A stretch of 64,000 bases of DNA, taken from positions 5,359,488 to 5,423,487 of the forward strand of contig CM035358.1 of assembly GCA_020137815.1 (NCBI GenBank). The letters run 5' to 3'. Made by a program: the position numbers and the translations under genes. This stretch comes from Hormiphora californensis (Eukaryota; Ctenophora; Tentaculata; Cydippida; Pleurobrachiidae). Positions 35,244 through 61,898 of the stretch are shown one piece after another. Positions within the stretch are counted from its first letter, which is position 1. Every line of letters starts with the position of its first letter. The notes beneath the pieces are model-generated. The model had not been told where the DNA came from and did no database searches. It saw only the letters and a list, made by a program, of their open reading frames with translations.

Positions 35244-38081
35244 ATTAATTATTAACTCTGGCAGGGCAGATGGTTTGAGGCGGCAAGGTGTTGGGTTGGT
35301 GTTATCAAAATCTGTCAAGAAGTCCTTAATTTCCTACAGTCCCTTCTCTGAGCGCATCATGGCAGCCCGACTGCACACCAAACATGTTAATATCTCCCTT
35401 GTTATTGCATATGCTCCAACCAATGATAAGGATGACGCGGTCAAGGAGGAATTCTACAACCAGTTATCATCGGTTTTGGATAGGCTTCCTCGGCAGGACG
35501 TGGTCTTCTTGGGCGGGGATTTCAACGCGAGGGTTGGTGGCGGGCACTCTCTCCACCAAGTTTCTAATGACAACGGTGAGCGGTTGGAGGATTTATGTGG
35601 GATTCATCAGTTGTCTATTGGTGGGAAGATGTTCCCTCATAGGGATCACCACAAGGGAACCTGGAGATCTCCTGACGGTACCACTGTGACGCAGATAGAC
35701 CATCTGTGTGTCGGCAACAAGTGGCGAAGTTCTCTGTTGGATGTTAGGGTCCTAAGGAGTGCAGACATCGGGTCTGATCACTACCTGGTTCGGGGTAAGG
35801 TTAGGATCCGGCTGAGTGCAGCTAAGAACTGTAGGAAACCGGTCAGGGAGGTTCCAGCTATAGAGAATCTCAGGAAGGGGTGTGATGAGACACGCACGGA
35901 ATACAATGTCTCTCTCCGGAACAGGTTTGAATCTCTGGAGCCTGAGGAAAGTCTGGAGGGTCAGTGGCGGCAACTTAAGGAGGTAATCGGTGAGGTGTCA
36001 CTGGAGGTCCTGGGAGCGCGGCCGAAACGGATTCGTCAGCAGCACTTGTCTCTTGAGACTCGAGACCTCATCGCCCACCGTGCTGAGCTGAAGAAGAATG
36101 ATCCCGAGGGTGGATCTGAGTACTCTAGGCTTAATAAGCTGGTCAAGAAAGCAGCACGGGTGGACGATGAAAGGTGGGCGGATAGTTTGGCGTCTGATCT
36201 GGAGGATGCTGCGGTGCACGGGCGGCAGAGGGAACTTTGGCAGCATATGAAAGATCTGTCAGGTGTGAGGAAACGCGGCGGTACTGCTGTTCGTGATAGG
36301 AACGGTGAACTCATCGCTGATCCTGTTCAACAGCGGGAGCGCTGGGCGGAGCACTTCTCTGAGCTGCTAAACCCCCCTGTAACTACATCACAGCTCTCGG
36401 ATCTGGATGGTCTGGAGGTGGACCCGTGCTTTGAGGATCTTGGTGAGGATGATCCTCCGCCTTCTCGTGGAGAAGTTTTAGTGGCACTGAACAGGCTCAA
36501 AAACCATAAGAGTCCTGGCGTTGATGGGATCTCGAACGAGCAGCTACGGTATGGCTCGTCCGGTCTTGTTGGCCCCCTTGTGGATCTGTTTGGTGGAGTC
36601 TGGAGGGAGGAGAAGGTCCCGGAGGAGTGGTTAAAGGGTGTCATCTCGGTGATTCCCAAGAAGGGTGACGCCAGTGTGTGCTCAAATAATAGGGGCATCA
36701 CTCTGCGATCTACCACTTCCAAGCTGTTCCAGATAATTATGCTGAACAGGTTGTCTTCTGGTCTTGAATTGGCACTTCGAGAGAATCAGTGTGGATTCAG
36801 ACGTAACCGGTCTTGTGTGGATCAGATTTATTCCCTCCGTACCATCATCCATCAGTGTATAGAATATAATTTACCGTTGTATATAAACTTTATTGACTTC
36901 AAATCAGCATTCGATTGTATTAACAGGGATTTTATCTGGGCCGCATTTCGCCATTATGGTCTTCCAGAGAAGTATGTCCGGATAATTCGAGCATTCTTTG
37001 ACGGTACTATGAGTGCAGTGAAACATGACGGGGAGCTCTCCGGCTGGTTCAGTGTCCTCAGTGGTACCGGTCAGGGCGACATTCAGGGTCCACCAGTCTT
37101 CAACATCGTGATTAACTGGGCGGCTCAGCTTGCTGAGTCCAACAAGACTGTCTCCAGGGGTCTCACTCTTCACGGCGCTGAGAGTGATGAGAGTGGGGAA
37201 TGGATCATGGATCTCGACTATGCTGATGACATGGCTGTAATGGATGATACTGAGGAAGGGCTCCAGGAGTCAACAGATTTGCTGGTAAAATACGCAGGGT
37301 ACGCTGGTCTGAAGATTAATGCGAAGAAGACCAAAGTTGTGGCTTTTTCAAAGGGTCTTAGCCAGCGCCCATTTTCAGAGGCGGATACGGTCAGCATCTC
37401 TGTGGAGGGTAATCCGGTTGAGCAGGTTTCCAGTTTTACATATCTCGGATCGGCGTTGTCCTCTGACGGTACCATCGACAAGGAGCTTGGTATCAGGATA
37501 GGGAAGGCTTACAGTGCATTCAGTATGCTTTGTAGGATCTGGTACAACCGTAACATCAGGACCTGTACCAAGATCAGGATATACAGAGCTGCTGTTCTGA
37601 CAGTTCTTCTCTATGGTTGTGAGGCCTGGACAACTACTCAGGTCCAAGATCGCCGGGTGGAGGCGTTCCACCAACGGTGCCTGCGTAGAATCCTGAGAAT
37701 ACAGTGGTTTAGGAGAGTATCTAACAGGGAGGTACTGGAGAGGGCGGGTATAGAACCAATCTCGAAGTTCATTGGCAATGGGAGACTCCGCTGGTTTGGA
37801 CACCTGATTAGGATGCCTGAGGATAGGGTGCCCAACAAACTCTACCACTGGGTGCCTAGTCATGGGAGACGTTCCAGAGGAAGACCGCGTAAAACCTGGT
37901 CCTCCTGTGTGCTGAATGATTATCGAGACGCTACGGGTCAATCCCAGTCTCTCCGTGCAATTACTAACACTGCAGAGAACAGAAATGAGTGGAGACAGCT
38001 CACGTCATTACGAGCGAGGATACTTGGAGCCGGCCACTCGAATGATTGAGGAGACCGTACCAAGTATCAAGTAAGTAAGTA
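35244..38081 (+). mobile_element. 5'-truncated non-LTR retrotransposon (LINE)
   Basis: Bounded by 9-bp GAGACGATA at 35235-35243 and 38082-38090. The unbroken opposite arm (near 38841-38860 in reverse) shows the pre-insertion site. The 3' end is a short AAGT repeat tail (AAGTAAGTAAGTA), typical of non-poly(A) LINE clades. Confidence 0.88.
35275..38049 (+). CDS. LINE ORF2: APE endonuclease (partial) plus reverse transcriptase
   Basis: Uninterrupted frame of about 924 residues without a proper ATG: the N-terminal part of the endonuclease is missing by 5' truncation. Remaining APE motifs: GDFNARVG (D82-N84) and GSDH (166-169). Reverse transcriptase from about 400 to 690 with SPGVDGIS, IPKKGD, NRGITL, CGFRRNRSC, DFKSAFD, the variant GTGQGDIQGPPVFN, and catalytic YADD at 649-652. 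After the thumb come LLYGCEAW, RRLRWFGH-like (RLRWFGHLIRM) and GRPRKTW, seen in CR1/Jockey/RTE-group elements. The polymerase core is intact, implying a young insertion. It transcribes with the plus strand, and no internal promoter is seen. Clade assignment is uncertain. Confidence 0.88.
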   Translation: MRRQGVGLVLSKSVKKSLISYSPFSERIMAARLHTKHVNISLVIAYAPTNDKDDAVKEEFYNQLSSVLDRLPRQDVVFLGGDFNARVGGGHSLHQVSNDNGERLEDLCGIHQLSIGGKMFPHRDHHKGTWRSPDGTTVTQIDHLCVGNKWRSSLLDVRVLRSADIGSDHYLVRGKVRIRLSAAKNCRKPVREVPAIENLRKGCDETRTEYNVSLRNRFESLEPEESLEGQWRQLKEVIGEVSLEVLGARPKRIRQQHLSLETRDLIAHRAELKKNDPEGGSEYSRLNKLVKKAARVDDERWADSLASDLEDAAVHGRQRELWQHMKDLSGVRKRGGTAVRDRNGELIADPVQQRERWAEHFSELLNPPVTTSQLSDLDGLEVDPCFEDLGEDDPPPSRGEVLVALNRLKNHKSPGVDGISNEQLRYGSSGLVGPLVDLFGGVWREEKVPEEWLKGVISVIPKKGDASVCSNNRGITLRSTTSKLFQIIMLNRLSSGLELALRENQCGFRRNRSCVDQIYSLRTIIHQCIEYNLPLYINFIDFKSAFDCINRDFIWAAFRHYGLPEKYVRIIRAFFDGTMSAVKHDGELSGWFSVLSGTGQGDIQGPPVFNIVINWAAQLAESNKTVSRGLTLHGAESDESGEWIMDLDYADDMAVMDDTEEGLQESTDLLVKYAGYAGLKINAKKTKVVAFSKGLSQRPFSEADTVSISVEGNPVEQVSSFTYLGSALSSDGTIDKELGIRIGKAYSAFSMLCRIWYNRNIRTCTKIRIYRAAVLTVLLYGCEAWTTTQVQDRRVEAFHQRCLRRILRIQWFRRVSNREVLERAGIEPISKFIGNGRLRWFGHLIRMPEDRVPNKLYHWVPSHGRRSRGRPRKTWSSCVLNDYRDATGQSQSLRAITNTAENRNEWRQLTSLRARILGAGHSND

Positions 38082-39580
38082 GAGACGATACGAGATATAA
38101 TGGAACATGATTCGGGGAAGTCAATCAGGAGTGTTAGACGATATGAGACACGATTCGGTGAAGGTTTCTATCGCTTTCCATCCCTAGACCCTATACCCCT
38201 CTCTGGAACATGATTCGGGGAAGCCAATCAGGAGTGTTAGACGATGGATATGAAATAAGATTCGGGAAGGTTTCTATCGCTTTCCATCCCTATATAAGCC
38301 ATTGGTTAGATAGCAACATGGGACAGCCCTACCTTTGTAGACTGTACCCATGGTATACAAGCGTTGATATTAATATTATTATTATTATTATTGTCCCCCT
38401 CTCTGTTCGCTATGTCTCTCTTTCTTTCTCTTTCCTTTTCTATGACGGGAGAAAGAGAGACATGGAGAAAGAGAGATACCCTTAACTTTTTACCGAGAAT
38501 CGAGATAGAAAGACTGTTGAACTCCTCCGTGAAATTTGTTTCGCCGCTTTCCCATCAGGTAGATGTAGGCAGCTCTCGGTCGGTGGCTAAACATTGTCTT
38601 TTCTCTCTCGGTAAAAAGAGCCGCCTACATCTACAATTCCTACGTGCTTTCCTAGCAGTCAAAAAGTTGAGGGTATCTCTCTTTCTCCCCCAGAGAAAGT
38701 AAGAGAAATTGAAAGAGAGACAGAGCGAATAGAGAGGGGTATAGGGTCTAGGGATGGAAAGCGATAGAAACCTTCACCGAATCGTGTCTCATATCGTCTA
38801 ACATTCCTGATTGGCTTCCCCGAATAATGTTCCATATTTCGTATCGTCTCACACCGCTAATAAGCTTCCCCGAATCGCATTCACATGCTTAGTACTCAGA
38901 CCTGCCCTAAATTCAGACCTGCCCTAAATTGACCTGCCCTAAATTCAGACCTGCCCTAAATTCAGACCTGCCCTAAATTCAGACCTGCCCTAAATTGACC
39001 TGCCCTAAATTCTGTCGAAGTTCTACCGACCTGCCGGCCAGCCTTATCCAAACTGAAACAACAAAAGACACCACCTAAGGACAAGGTTTTGCGGCACTTC
39101 CCCCGGTCATAGCTCCACCCCTGCCTGAAGAGACTGAAAACACAGGGGTTTAAGGTTGTTAAATTTGAAAACAAAAAGTAGACATCAGGGACAGTTCAGA
39201 AATAAACAGATTGGCTACTCTGGCGACTTCAAATTGGTCACTACTTGGTGTGGCCCGCCACAAAGTCATCAAACACAATATACAGCTAGAATTGAAGTCG
39301 CATGGTCGTATAATTGTAGGGCGATTAAAATTAGGGTGACTCGGTGTGACTACTGTTTTTTAGTCACATACTGTCAATAGTTCCCTACAAGTCACACATC
39401 TTGTCTCTTTCTCTGAACATGTCTCTCTTGAAACAACCGATATTTGTAAATAATTTTGGGTTAAACGTTCTTTAAAATACTCTCTTTACATTAAATACAA
39501 AAAAACATGTTGTAGGTAATATTTTATTCGCGTGAAATATTGAAACAATGAAGAAGGGATGAAACAAACACTCTGTTGCA

Positions 39581-39645
39581 CTGTCTGGCAGCACCGATCT
39601 GAGCACACAGTCCCTTAAAAATGGGGTCTGACAGGTTCCAGACAG
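39581..39645. mobile_element. 65-bp degenerate micro-MITE, CTGTCTGG family
   Basis: Begins CTGTCTGGCAGCACCGATCT and ends GGTTCCAGACAG. Flanks CTGTTGCA and CCGTTACA agree at six of eight bases, an aged target duplication. Confidence 0.6.
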
Positions 39646-40012
39646 CCGTTACATGAAAAAAAGAGGGCTCCAGGTTCATGCAAAAAAATGGGGAATCGTG
39701 GTAAAATCAAACCATGATGTGGGATGTGGTAAGGAAGAGATGAAGGGTCCTTATCTCACAGGAATAGATCATCAGAATCATAGACTCTTTCATAAAACAT
39801 ATCTGTGATATATACTGGCAGTAAACCATGGTTACCATGGTTACCACTTGTGTCAGTTGGTTGTCATGGGTTATTTTGTACAAACAGTCTAACTTTGCAA
39901 GTCATGGGAATATACAAAAACCGTCTCATAAACTGTAAACTCTCTCCAGATTCATTATAGTAAAGTTAACATACTCTAACTATACAAATTGCAACAAAAA
40001 CTCTGCATTTCC

Positions 40013-40188
40013 CTGTCTGGTGCCGCGAACCCATCTGAGCTGTCAGGCCAATGCTCTGACCACAGTTCTCGCGCGAGAATGGGTCAGACCAATGCTCTGA
40101 CAGCATCTGAGTGCACTGTCGTTTGAGATCAAATGGGGTATGGCGACCCCATCTGCGAATCAATTAGGGGTCTGGCGCCGCCAGACAG
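40013..40188. mobile_element. 176-bp micro-MITE of the CTGTCTGG family with a nested MITE
   Basis: Starts CTGTCTGGTGCCGCGAACCC and ends TCTGGCGCCGCCAGACAG. Flanks GCATTTCC and CCATTTCT agree at six of eight. It is interrupted by the 64-bp MITE at 40040-40103. Confidence 0.7.
40040..40103. mobile_element. 64-bp palindromic MITE, second copy, 8-bp target duplication
   Basis: Same 64-bp palindrome as at 28157-28220 with a few differences. Exact CATCTGAG copies flank it (40032-40039 and 40104-40111), and it splits the CATCTGAG of an older MITE. Confidence 0.87.
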
Positions 40189-40361
40189 CCATTTCTCATA
40201 TGATAGTCAAGATAAAATTAAATGACCGAAAGCTGAGCATGGGTGACACACCAGTGTCAAACACTAACGTCCTACAACAAATGGCTATTAATTAATTAAT
40301 CAATTAGTTAATTAATTAATTAATGGTGTAGTTCTGCCCCTCCCATTTCATAAATATAGTG

Positions 40362-55639
<15,278 letters not shown>

Positions 55640-55783
55640 ATCAACATTATTCGCTATAGAACATAGAGAGAGAGTTAGACACTGCTTGTTAGCGCCATAA
55701 TATAATATGAGTTAGGATCAAAGAGATAGGAAATAATAACAGAAAACATGTGAGTGCTGGTTAACACAAAAAGCTAGAAATTT

Positions 55784-55893
55784 GTCGGATTTTATAAGTT
55801 GTCACCTCCTTTCTCGTGCGCCTCACAAATTGATAAATTTCAGAAAATATCACACGAGAACGTGAGTTTAGGGGTGACAACTAAAAAATCCGA
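55784..55893. mobile_element. 110-bp MITE related to the one at 23851-24000
   Basis: Ends TCGGATTTTATAAGTTGTCA and its imperfect complement GGTGACAACTAAAAAATCCGA. It lies just upstream of the RNF26-like start, between it and SYVN1. Confidence 0.6.
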
Positions 55894-56292
55894 TTGTTTG
55901 TACAGTGCTAAAATGATGGTTGATTCACCGAAACACATTGAACCCATTCCCAAATTCATAAATCAATTCTTTAGACAGAAAAAAAGAGCAAATATAACCA
56001 CACAACGCAAAACTAAAGCACGGAAAGAACACGCAGTCTCTCTCTCTTTATATTTCTCTCTCTTTGTTTTCTCCTTTCATTAAATCTCTTTCTCTATTTC
56101 TCGTCCCAGTGTTTGTTGGTGTTTGTTATATTTGGCGTTGAGCCACAAAAAACGGGGCCGGGCATTGAATAATAAAAAGAGCATACGCATATATTTTTCC
56201 TCTCTGTAAGCTAGAGAGAAACAGAGAGAAGGGAGAGAGAGGGAGATAGAGATTGAGAGATAGAGAGAGGGGGAAGCTAAAGAAGGGAGCTT

Positions 56293-56393
56293 CTATTCCT
56301 CATTGTTGTTAGGTGCCGTACTCCTTCGTCGCAATGAATTCTCCGGCTCGCCTTCACTCTGTGCGGGAGTAGCCTCTGAAAAGGAGAGTGTGT

Positions 56394-56489
<96 letters not shown>

Positions 56490-56544
56490 AGTGAAGAGAG
56501 AAGAGAGAGGGAGAGAGGAGAGAGAGATGAGAGAGAGAGACGGA

Positions 56545-56580
<36 letters not shown>

Positions 56581-59500
56581 CACTTTAAAACAACCAACTA
56601 GGTGACAAAAACCAAGCTATCAACAGTTCAATTGTGGAGACAAATACTTTCGAAGAAGGTTAATTCGGCAAGGTAAATCGGCAAGAATTCCAAAATATAA
56701 ACAAGATACAAGCCCTTACATAAAACTCTAAATGCCCAAAAAAGGTCAAAATATGACTACCATATATGGTAGTAACCACTTACCGGTAGTCTGCTGTGCA
56801 ACACCAGAACCACCCGGCTGTGTATCATCACTCTTTCTCTGCTGCACCAGAACCCAGACGAGCCAATCTCTGTTCTCTCATCTGCTCCCGGGCCCGCTCT
56901 CCTGCCTGGAAATCTGATTCGTTGATAAGGTTCCACTCTCGGAGTAGGGTATCTCTGTTCCTCTCCAGCGCTTCCTCATCTGGAGGGGGGTATTTGAATA
57001 GCTAGTACCATTTTGAGAGTGTAAAGGGAACAACTTGATCAGGGGAGTAGCAGGGGTGTAGGGACTCGACCCGAGGGAGGGTCTAAAGTTTGGTGGGCCA
57101 TAAGAAAACTTTCCCAATATCTTGGTTACGAATTGCACGTGAGCTTACATGTACAGGGGTAATTTCATTACCAAAAAACTATCATTGATTCTTACATTCT
57201 TCCTTAGATCCAAACACCATTTCTTTCCCATCCACGGTGACTTTATAGGGCTGTTGCGATGAGGAGCTGTCTTCGTCTCCTATCTCTGAGGCCTGGGCGT
57301 CTGTTGAGGTAGATGTTGGGGCACCTGGGGTGGATTTGTTGGAGCTACCCACAACTTATAATATATACAATATGTTTAATGAAGTTTAGGTTTCCAAATA
57401 CATGAACCTAAACTATAAAGCTGTAACGGTAGGAGGAACGGTAGTGGTAGTCAGGTCGATCAAAATTGGGAGCTAATAGTTCGATCTGACTAATAGGTAT
57501 TTAATAGTACCTGGAGTAGTAGCAGGTGTACCTCCACCACCATCGGCGCCAGTAGTAGTTGGTGGGGGTGGTTGTGACAGGTTCGGGATATGAAGTGGAC
57601 CCGCTACACTGTGGTACAACTGCATCTGACCCTGGATCGCCTCCATCAACATCTGAAATACGTGTTACCATGGTTACACGGCATGCAACGTTACCAATTA
57701 TACCATATATATGGTAATGACGTGTCAATATACCTGGATATTGCGAAGTATGACAAGTCTGTTCTCTACTGCCTGTCTGGTTCTACCCTCGAACACCAGG
57801 AGTTCCTCATCGCTCAGCGTGTGGAGTGATACGGGAGGGGGTGGCATCGCAAATGCTGCCATATTAGGTGATACCCCTGAGCTTGTTGGGATGAATATCC
57901 GGGGTCGAGATGAGGAGGTACCACTGCCAGGGGGTCTGTTATCTGCCCCTCCTCCTCCTCCTCCACCACCCAGGTTGGGTTGGTTGTTATTGATCCAGGT
58001 GAAGATTGGAGGTGGTGGTCCAGGCTGACCTGGTGGACCTGGGGGAGAGGGGTGTTATGACCAAATAAGGACATCACGTGACTGCTAAATATCACGTACC
58101 AAACAACACGTGACTAATACCAAACAACACGTGACATTTCTTAATAGCACGTGACTATTTCTTAAGGCCAGAGGGGGGGGGGTCGACGGGTTTTTTGGGG
58201 TGTTTTTTGAGGTATACGTTATATGAAAGCGCTGGGCAAGGCGGATCGATTAGAACAGACGTCATCGATGTTGCGTGCACCGTTTGGTCAAAATTTGGGG
58301 GTTAACATTTGGCATATAATGGATGTTAACCCCTATAAATCAGGATTGGTGGGGTCTAGAACATCCATCATTGTACCAAAGGCTTCGTCTTGTCTTGATA
58401 CAACTTCCTGAAAAGTTTTATGTCGTTACTCCAACTACTTCTTGATTTTTTGGGGGTTTACAAAATATGCGGAAAAAGCCCTTTTTGCCTCTAATTTTGA
58501 TCTTTTTTGGGACATCCTGCCTCACTTCCTGAAATAACGGCTAGGACTCAGACCTTGCCGTTTGGCATAGTTGTTCTAGAGACCGTGTTCTTCAAATTTG
58601 GTGTAGCGATTTTTGATTAAGGCCCCCGTTCAAAAATTATAGGGGTTAACATTTGTTTTGTCCATGAAAATTTTATGTAAACCCCTATAAATTTTGAACG
58701 GGGGCCTTAATCAAAAATCGCTACACCAAATTTGAAGAACACGGTCTCTAGAACAACTATGCCAAACGGCAAGGTCTGAGTCCTAGCCGTTATTTCAGGA
58801 AGTGAGGCAGGATGTCCCAAAAAAGAGCAAAATAAGAGGCAAAAAGGGCTTTTTCCGCATATTTTGTAAACCCCCAAAAAATCAAGAAGTAGTTGGAGTA
58901 ACGACATAAAACTTTTCAGGAAGTTGTATCAAGACAAGACGAAGCCTTTGGTACAATGATGGATGTTCTAGACCCCACCAATCCTGATTTATAGGGGTTA
59001 ACATCCATTATATGCCAAATGTTAACCCCCAAATTTTGACCAAACGGTGCACGCAACATCGATGACGTCTGTTCTAATCGATCCGCCTTGCCCAGCGCTT
59101 TCATATAACGTATACCTCAAAAAACACCCCAAAAAACCCGTCGACCCCCCCCCCCTCTGGCCTTAATATCACGTGACTTACCCTGTCCCCCAGCCCCTCC
59201 TCCTCCAGGAGGCTGATCAGGAGCGCGTTGTTGCTGCTGGCGTTGTTGCTGTTGCTGCCTTTGTTGCTGTTGCTGTTGCAGGATATCAATTCGGCAGGTC
59301 GGGCAGGTCTGTTGCCGTAGCAACCAACTCCGCAAACATTCCAAGTGGAAAATGTGGCCACATGGTAGTTTCTTAGCGGTAACCATTTCCTGTGAGAGAG
59401 GAAATGGTGATGATGAGTTTAAAATCGGATAATATGATGTAGGTACCTGGAAGACCCCCATCCCTAGCAAGAACTAGCACGAGAGACATCGTGAGAGAGT

Positions 59501-61447
59501 ACAAAACAGGAGGTAGGAGATTTATCATTTGACATTTACTGATTTATCACTGATTTAGATGGAAGGAGCAGTGGTTGTTTGTACATATTTGAATGTGTGA
59601 CTGACAGTTAACACATCCATATATTCAGAGAGAATATATAAGCCGACTAGTTTATACATACAATCTTTTATACACTACACACCGCCTTTTCTTTATTCTC
59701 TCTATCTTTTTATTTCTCTCTCTCTCGCTCTCTCTCTCTCTCACGCAACCTCTTTATGAAATGATACATGTTGGTATCGAGCTCGTATTTGTATGTTCGT
59801 TTGTTCTCAAGTATTATAATATGTGGGCATGGCTTGACCTAACGATATAAATGATAAATGATCGCTCTCTCTTTTTTTAAAGCTCACTTTCTCTTAGACC
59901 GTGACTTGCTTTATAAAATGGCTTAACAGTCGTACATCAAGTATCGGAGATTTATTCTAAAATATAATCACTCTCCCTCAGCACGCACTGAGGTAGTTAA
60001 GAAGTTCAGTAATCAGTTTAATCGTCCTCCCCACGACTTGATCCCCCCACGACTTGATATATTTTAGGATACTATTCCCTGATCTCTCTCTATGAAACAA
60101 AAAGTGTGCCTAACCCAAGTCACGCTTTACCCCTTACCTCTCTGCAGATGATACAGGTATTATCTCCGCTGGCTATCTCTTCGGGGGTCGCATCAGGATA
60201 TAATTCACGCATGTTGTGGGTAGCCTTCCTACTCTTTACAACGTCTACCAGCGTCTTTTGGAACTGGAAGCAAGGATCAGAAATATAGTGATCAGAAACA
60301 TAATGATTCGAACTATAAAAAAAAAAAAAAGATTATGATTGGAACTAATATAAATAATAAAAAATAGATTTGTTATTATTGATCTTTAAATGAGTTCTTG
60401 AATTCTTGATCTTAAAATGAGTTGTACCTCTCGTAGGGCGTTGTACATGGGTCGAACAACAAAGAGGGGGAAGGTATGAACACGGATCATTATCGTTACA
60501 AACATCGCATACATCAGGACCTGAAAATATGGGGGTATTACAGTATTGGGAGATATGTAGTTAGAATGTTTCAAAATGTTCCGAGATAGAGGAACTCTAC
60601 AATCGTTACCTTGATCGCTCCAATAAACAGTTCAGTGTAGAGCAGATAAATAGTTTTGTTAGCCCATTGATTCTCGTGCCGCAGGTCGATAAGGTGGAGA
60701 ATATACTTCACTAGAATGGTAGTCACCAGTAGAATCAGGACCACATATTCAAATCCAAATACCAAGTGAACTGTGGCTCCCCGCTGTAGCGTCACGTGAG
60801 CTAAGGAAGAATTTTAAATTGGGGGCAACCCTAAATGAGAGCAAAAATTTAAACAGACTGTTTCATCCAGTAAACGACATTTGTTAAAAAATTTAGTTAC
60901 CTGCATAAGAGAGTAGGAAACCATCACAAATTGCCAGAATTCCCATCAGAGTAAGAGCTCTAAAGTGGAATAGGAATCCTAGAATTGGACTTCGTTCCAT
61001 GAAGTCAATCCTATCTTCCAGTAACCAGTGGAACGCTTTAAGGAAGAGCAAGAGGGCGAACTGTGCCACAAACGTGGGACTAAGATCATCTCGGAATACT
61101 GTGAAGGCAAGACAGGTTTCTGTAAGTGCATACCAGCTCCTCTCGATCAGATGTTCAGTTTCCGCCGTCCTTAGGGTACCGAAAAACAACTTCCTGCGGG
61201 GAAGATATCAGTCTCACAATACACCAGGGGAATTATTTCAACCAATTGGTATTAAAACAAACCTGAATATGTGTGCAAACAAGTAGACAAGTGCGAAAGC
61301 CTGGATGTAGAAGACGGCCATGCAGGATGAGCTCTTGCTGATGTGCACCACAGTCGGGTAAAATTGGGGTTTTTGTTGCCATACTGTGTAAACCACTCCA
61401 GCAGCTGCTAGAGATGCCCCGGCAGCGACCAGCGCTGCTCTATCCAT
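56293..61447 (-). CDS. SYVN1: HRD1/synoviolin, ER-associated degradation E3 ubiquitin ligase
   Basis: Exons (minus): 61447-61263, 61193-60901, 60800-60610, 60520-60428, 60263-60138, 59389-59182, 58038-57734, 57652-57511, 57354-57196, 56979-56784, 56375-56293; about 659 residues. HRD1 ligates ubiquitin to misfolded proteins leaving the ER. The N-terminal half has several membrane helices with family motifs ([13 protein letters not shown]-like [49 protein letters not shown]). LYPDATPEE precedes a RING-H2: [19 protein letters not shown] Gln-rich run and Pro-rich region follow, then [20 protein letters not shown], matching the HRD1 segment before its conserved C-terminal helix, and an Arg-rich end (ENSLRRRST). 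Phases agree except in exon 56979-56784, where one base is in excess near 56850. An intron holds a 1-kb foldback. Expression is probably constitutive and stress-inducible, but no ERSE was identified. Confidence 0.93.
56389..56580. repeat. GA microsatellite in last SYVN1 intron
   Basis: GA repeat with GGAGA interruptions directly upstream of the last exon on the minus strand; on that strand it is a long pyrimidine tract, not coding. Confidence 0.9.
58072..58157. other. Cluster of CACGTG motifs in SYVN1 intron
   Basis: Four CACGTGAC motifs within ~85 bases, spaced by AATACCAAACAA or TTTCTTAATAG; another lies beyond the adjacent foldback near 59170. They may be E-boxes or only a short local repeat. 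Confidence 0.35.
58166..59162. mobile_element. 1.0-kb foldback with TTAA target duplication
   Basis: Ends GGCCAGAGGGGGG inverted; TTAA at 58162-58165 and 59163-59166. Arms of nearly 480 bases with a short centre near 58640-58690. TTAA duplications occur in piggyBac and Kolobok elements; the GG start favours Kolobok. Non-coding, in the SYVN1 intron between exons starting at 58038 and ending at 59182. Confidence 0.83.
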
Positions 61448-61898
61448 CCCACCAATCGTAAAATCGTTTCTTGAAGACGTTCAGAAAAAGTTTGTTGAAA
61501 TAATTTCGAAAATTTCGAAAGTTTTTTGGGCATTTCGGTTTGGATTTTCGGGTGAAATTTTGTGCGCGGCACAAACTTTTGATTTGAGCGTTCCGATTTT
61601 AGCACGCGCACCAGTTGAACCAATGTCGTCCACAAAAGTCGCGTTGGATGAAACATCGCGTTATTTGATAAAGCGATGCCGTGATTGGTGGGAACAGAAC
61701 CCTCTGACCACCATGTGATTTCTAGGAGTTCTTAATTTTGCTCTCCTTGCAATTTGATTTGTGAGTGTGCGTACATGCCCTTGCTAGTGATCTCTCTCTC
61801 TAATTATCTCTCTCTATGTGCGATCTGGGCCATCTGCCATATGTCAAACAGTGTACACACAAAGTTAATCAGCTCCAATTATCCCCCACTTTAGTGCT
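61448..61898. promoter_or_regulatory. Likely shared divergent promoter region
   Basis: Only ~450 bases separate the SYVN1 start codon (minus) from the start of the IER/SERTA-like gene (plus), so both promoters must be here or overlap neighbouring 5' UTRs. No TATA box recognised. Confidence 0.5.

Larger units (their letters stand above)
35080..39035. mobile_element. Foldback TIR element, 8-bp target duplication, host of a LINE insertion
   Basis: Termini GGCAGGTCGGTAGAACTTCG inverted; GGCCAGCC flanks exactly (35072-35079 and 39036-39043). Subterminal ~17-bp GGGCAGGTCTGAATTTA repeats occur at both ends (35111-35190, 38898-39012). Arms contain GATTCGGGGAAGCTTATTAG, also found in the foldback core at 45170-45860. 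The termini match the element at 17900-19041. Apart from the inserted LINE (35244-38081) no coding sequence. Confidence 0.88.
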
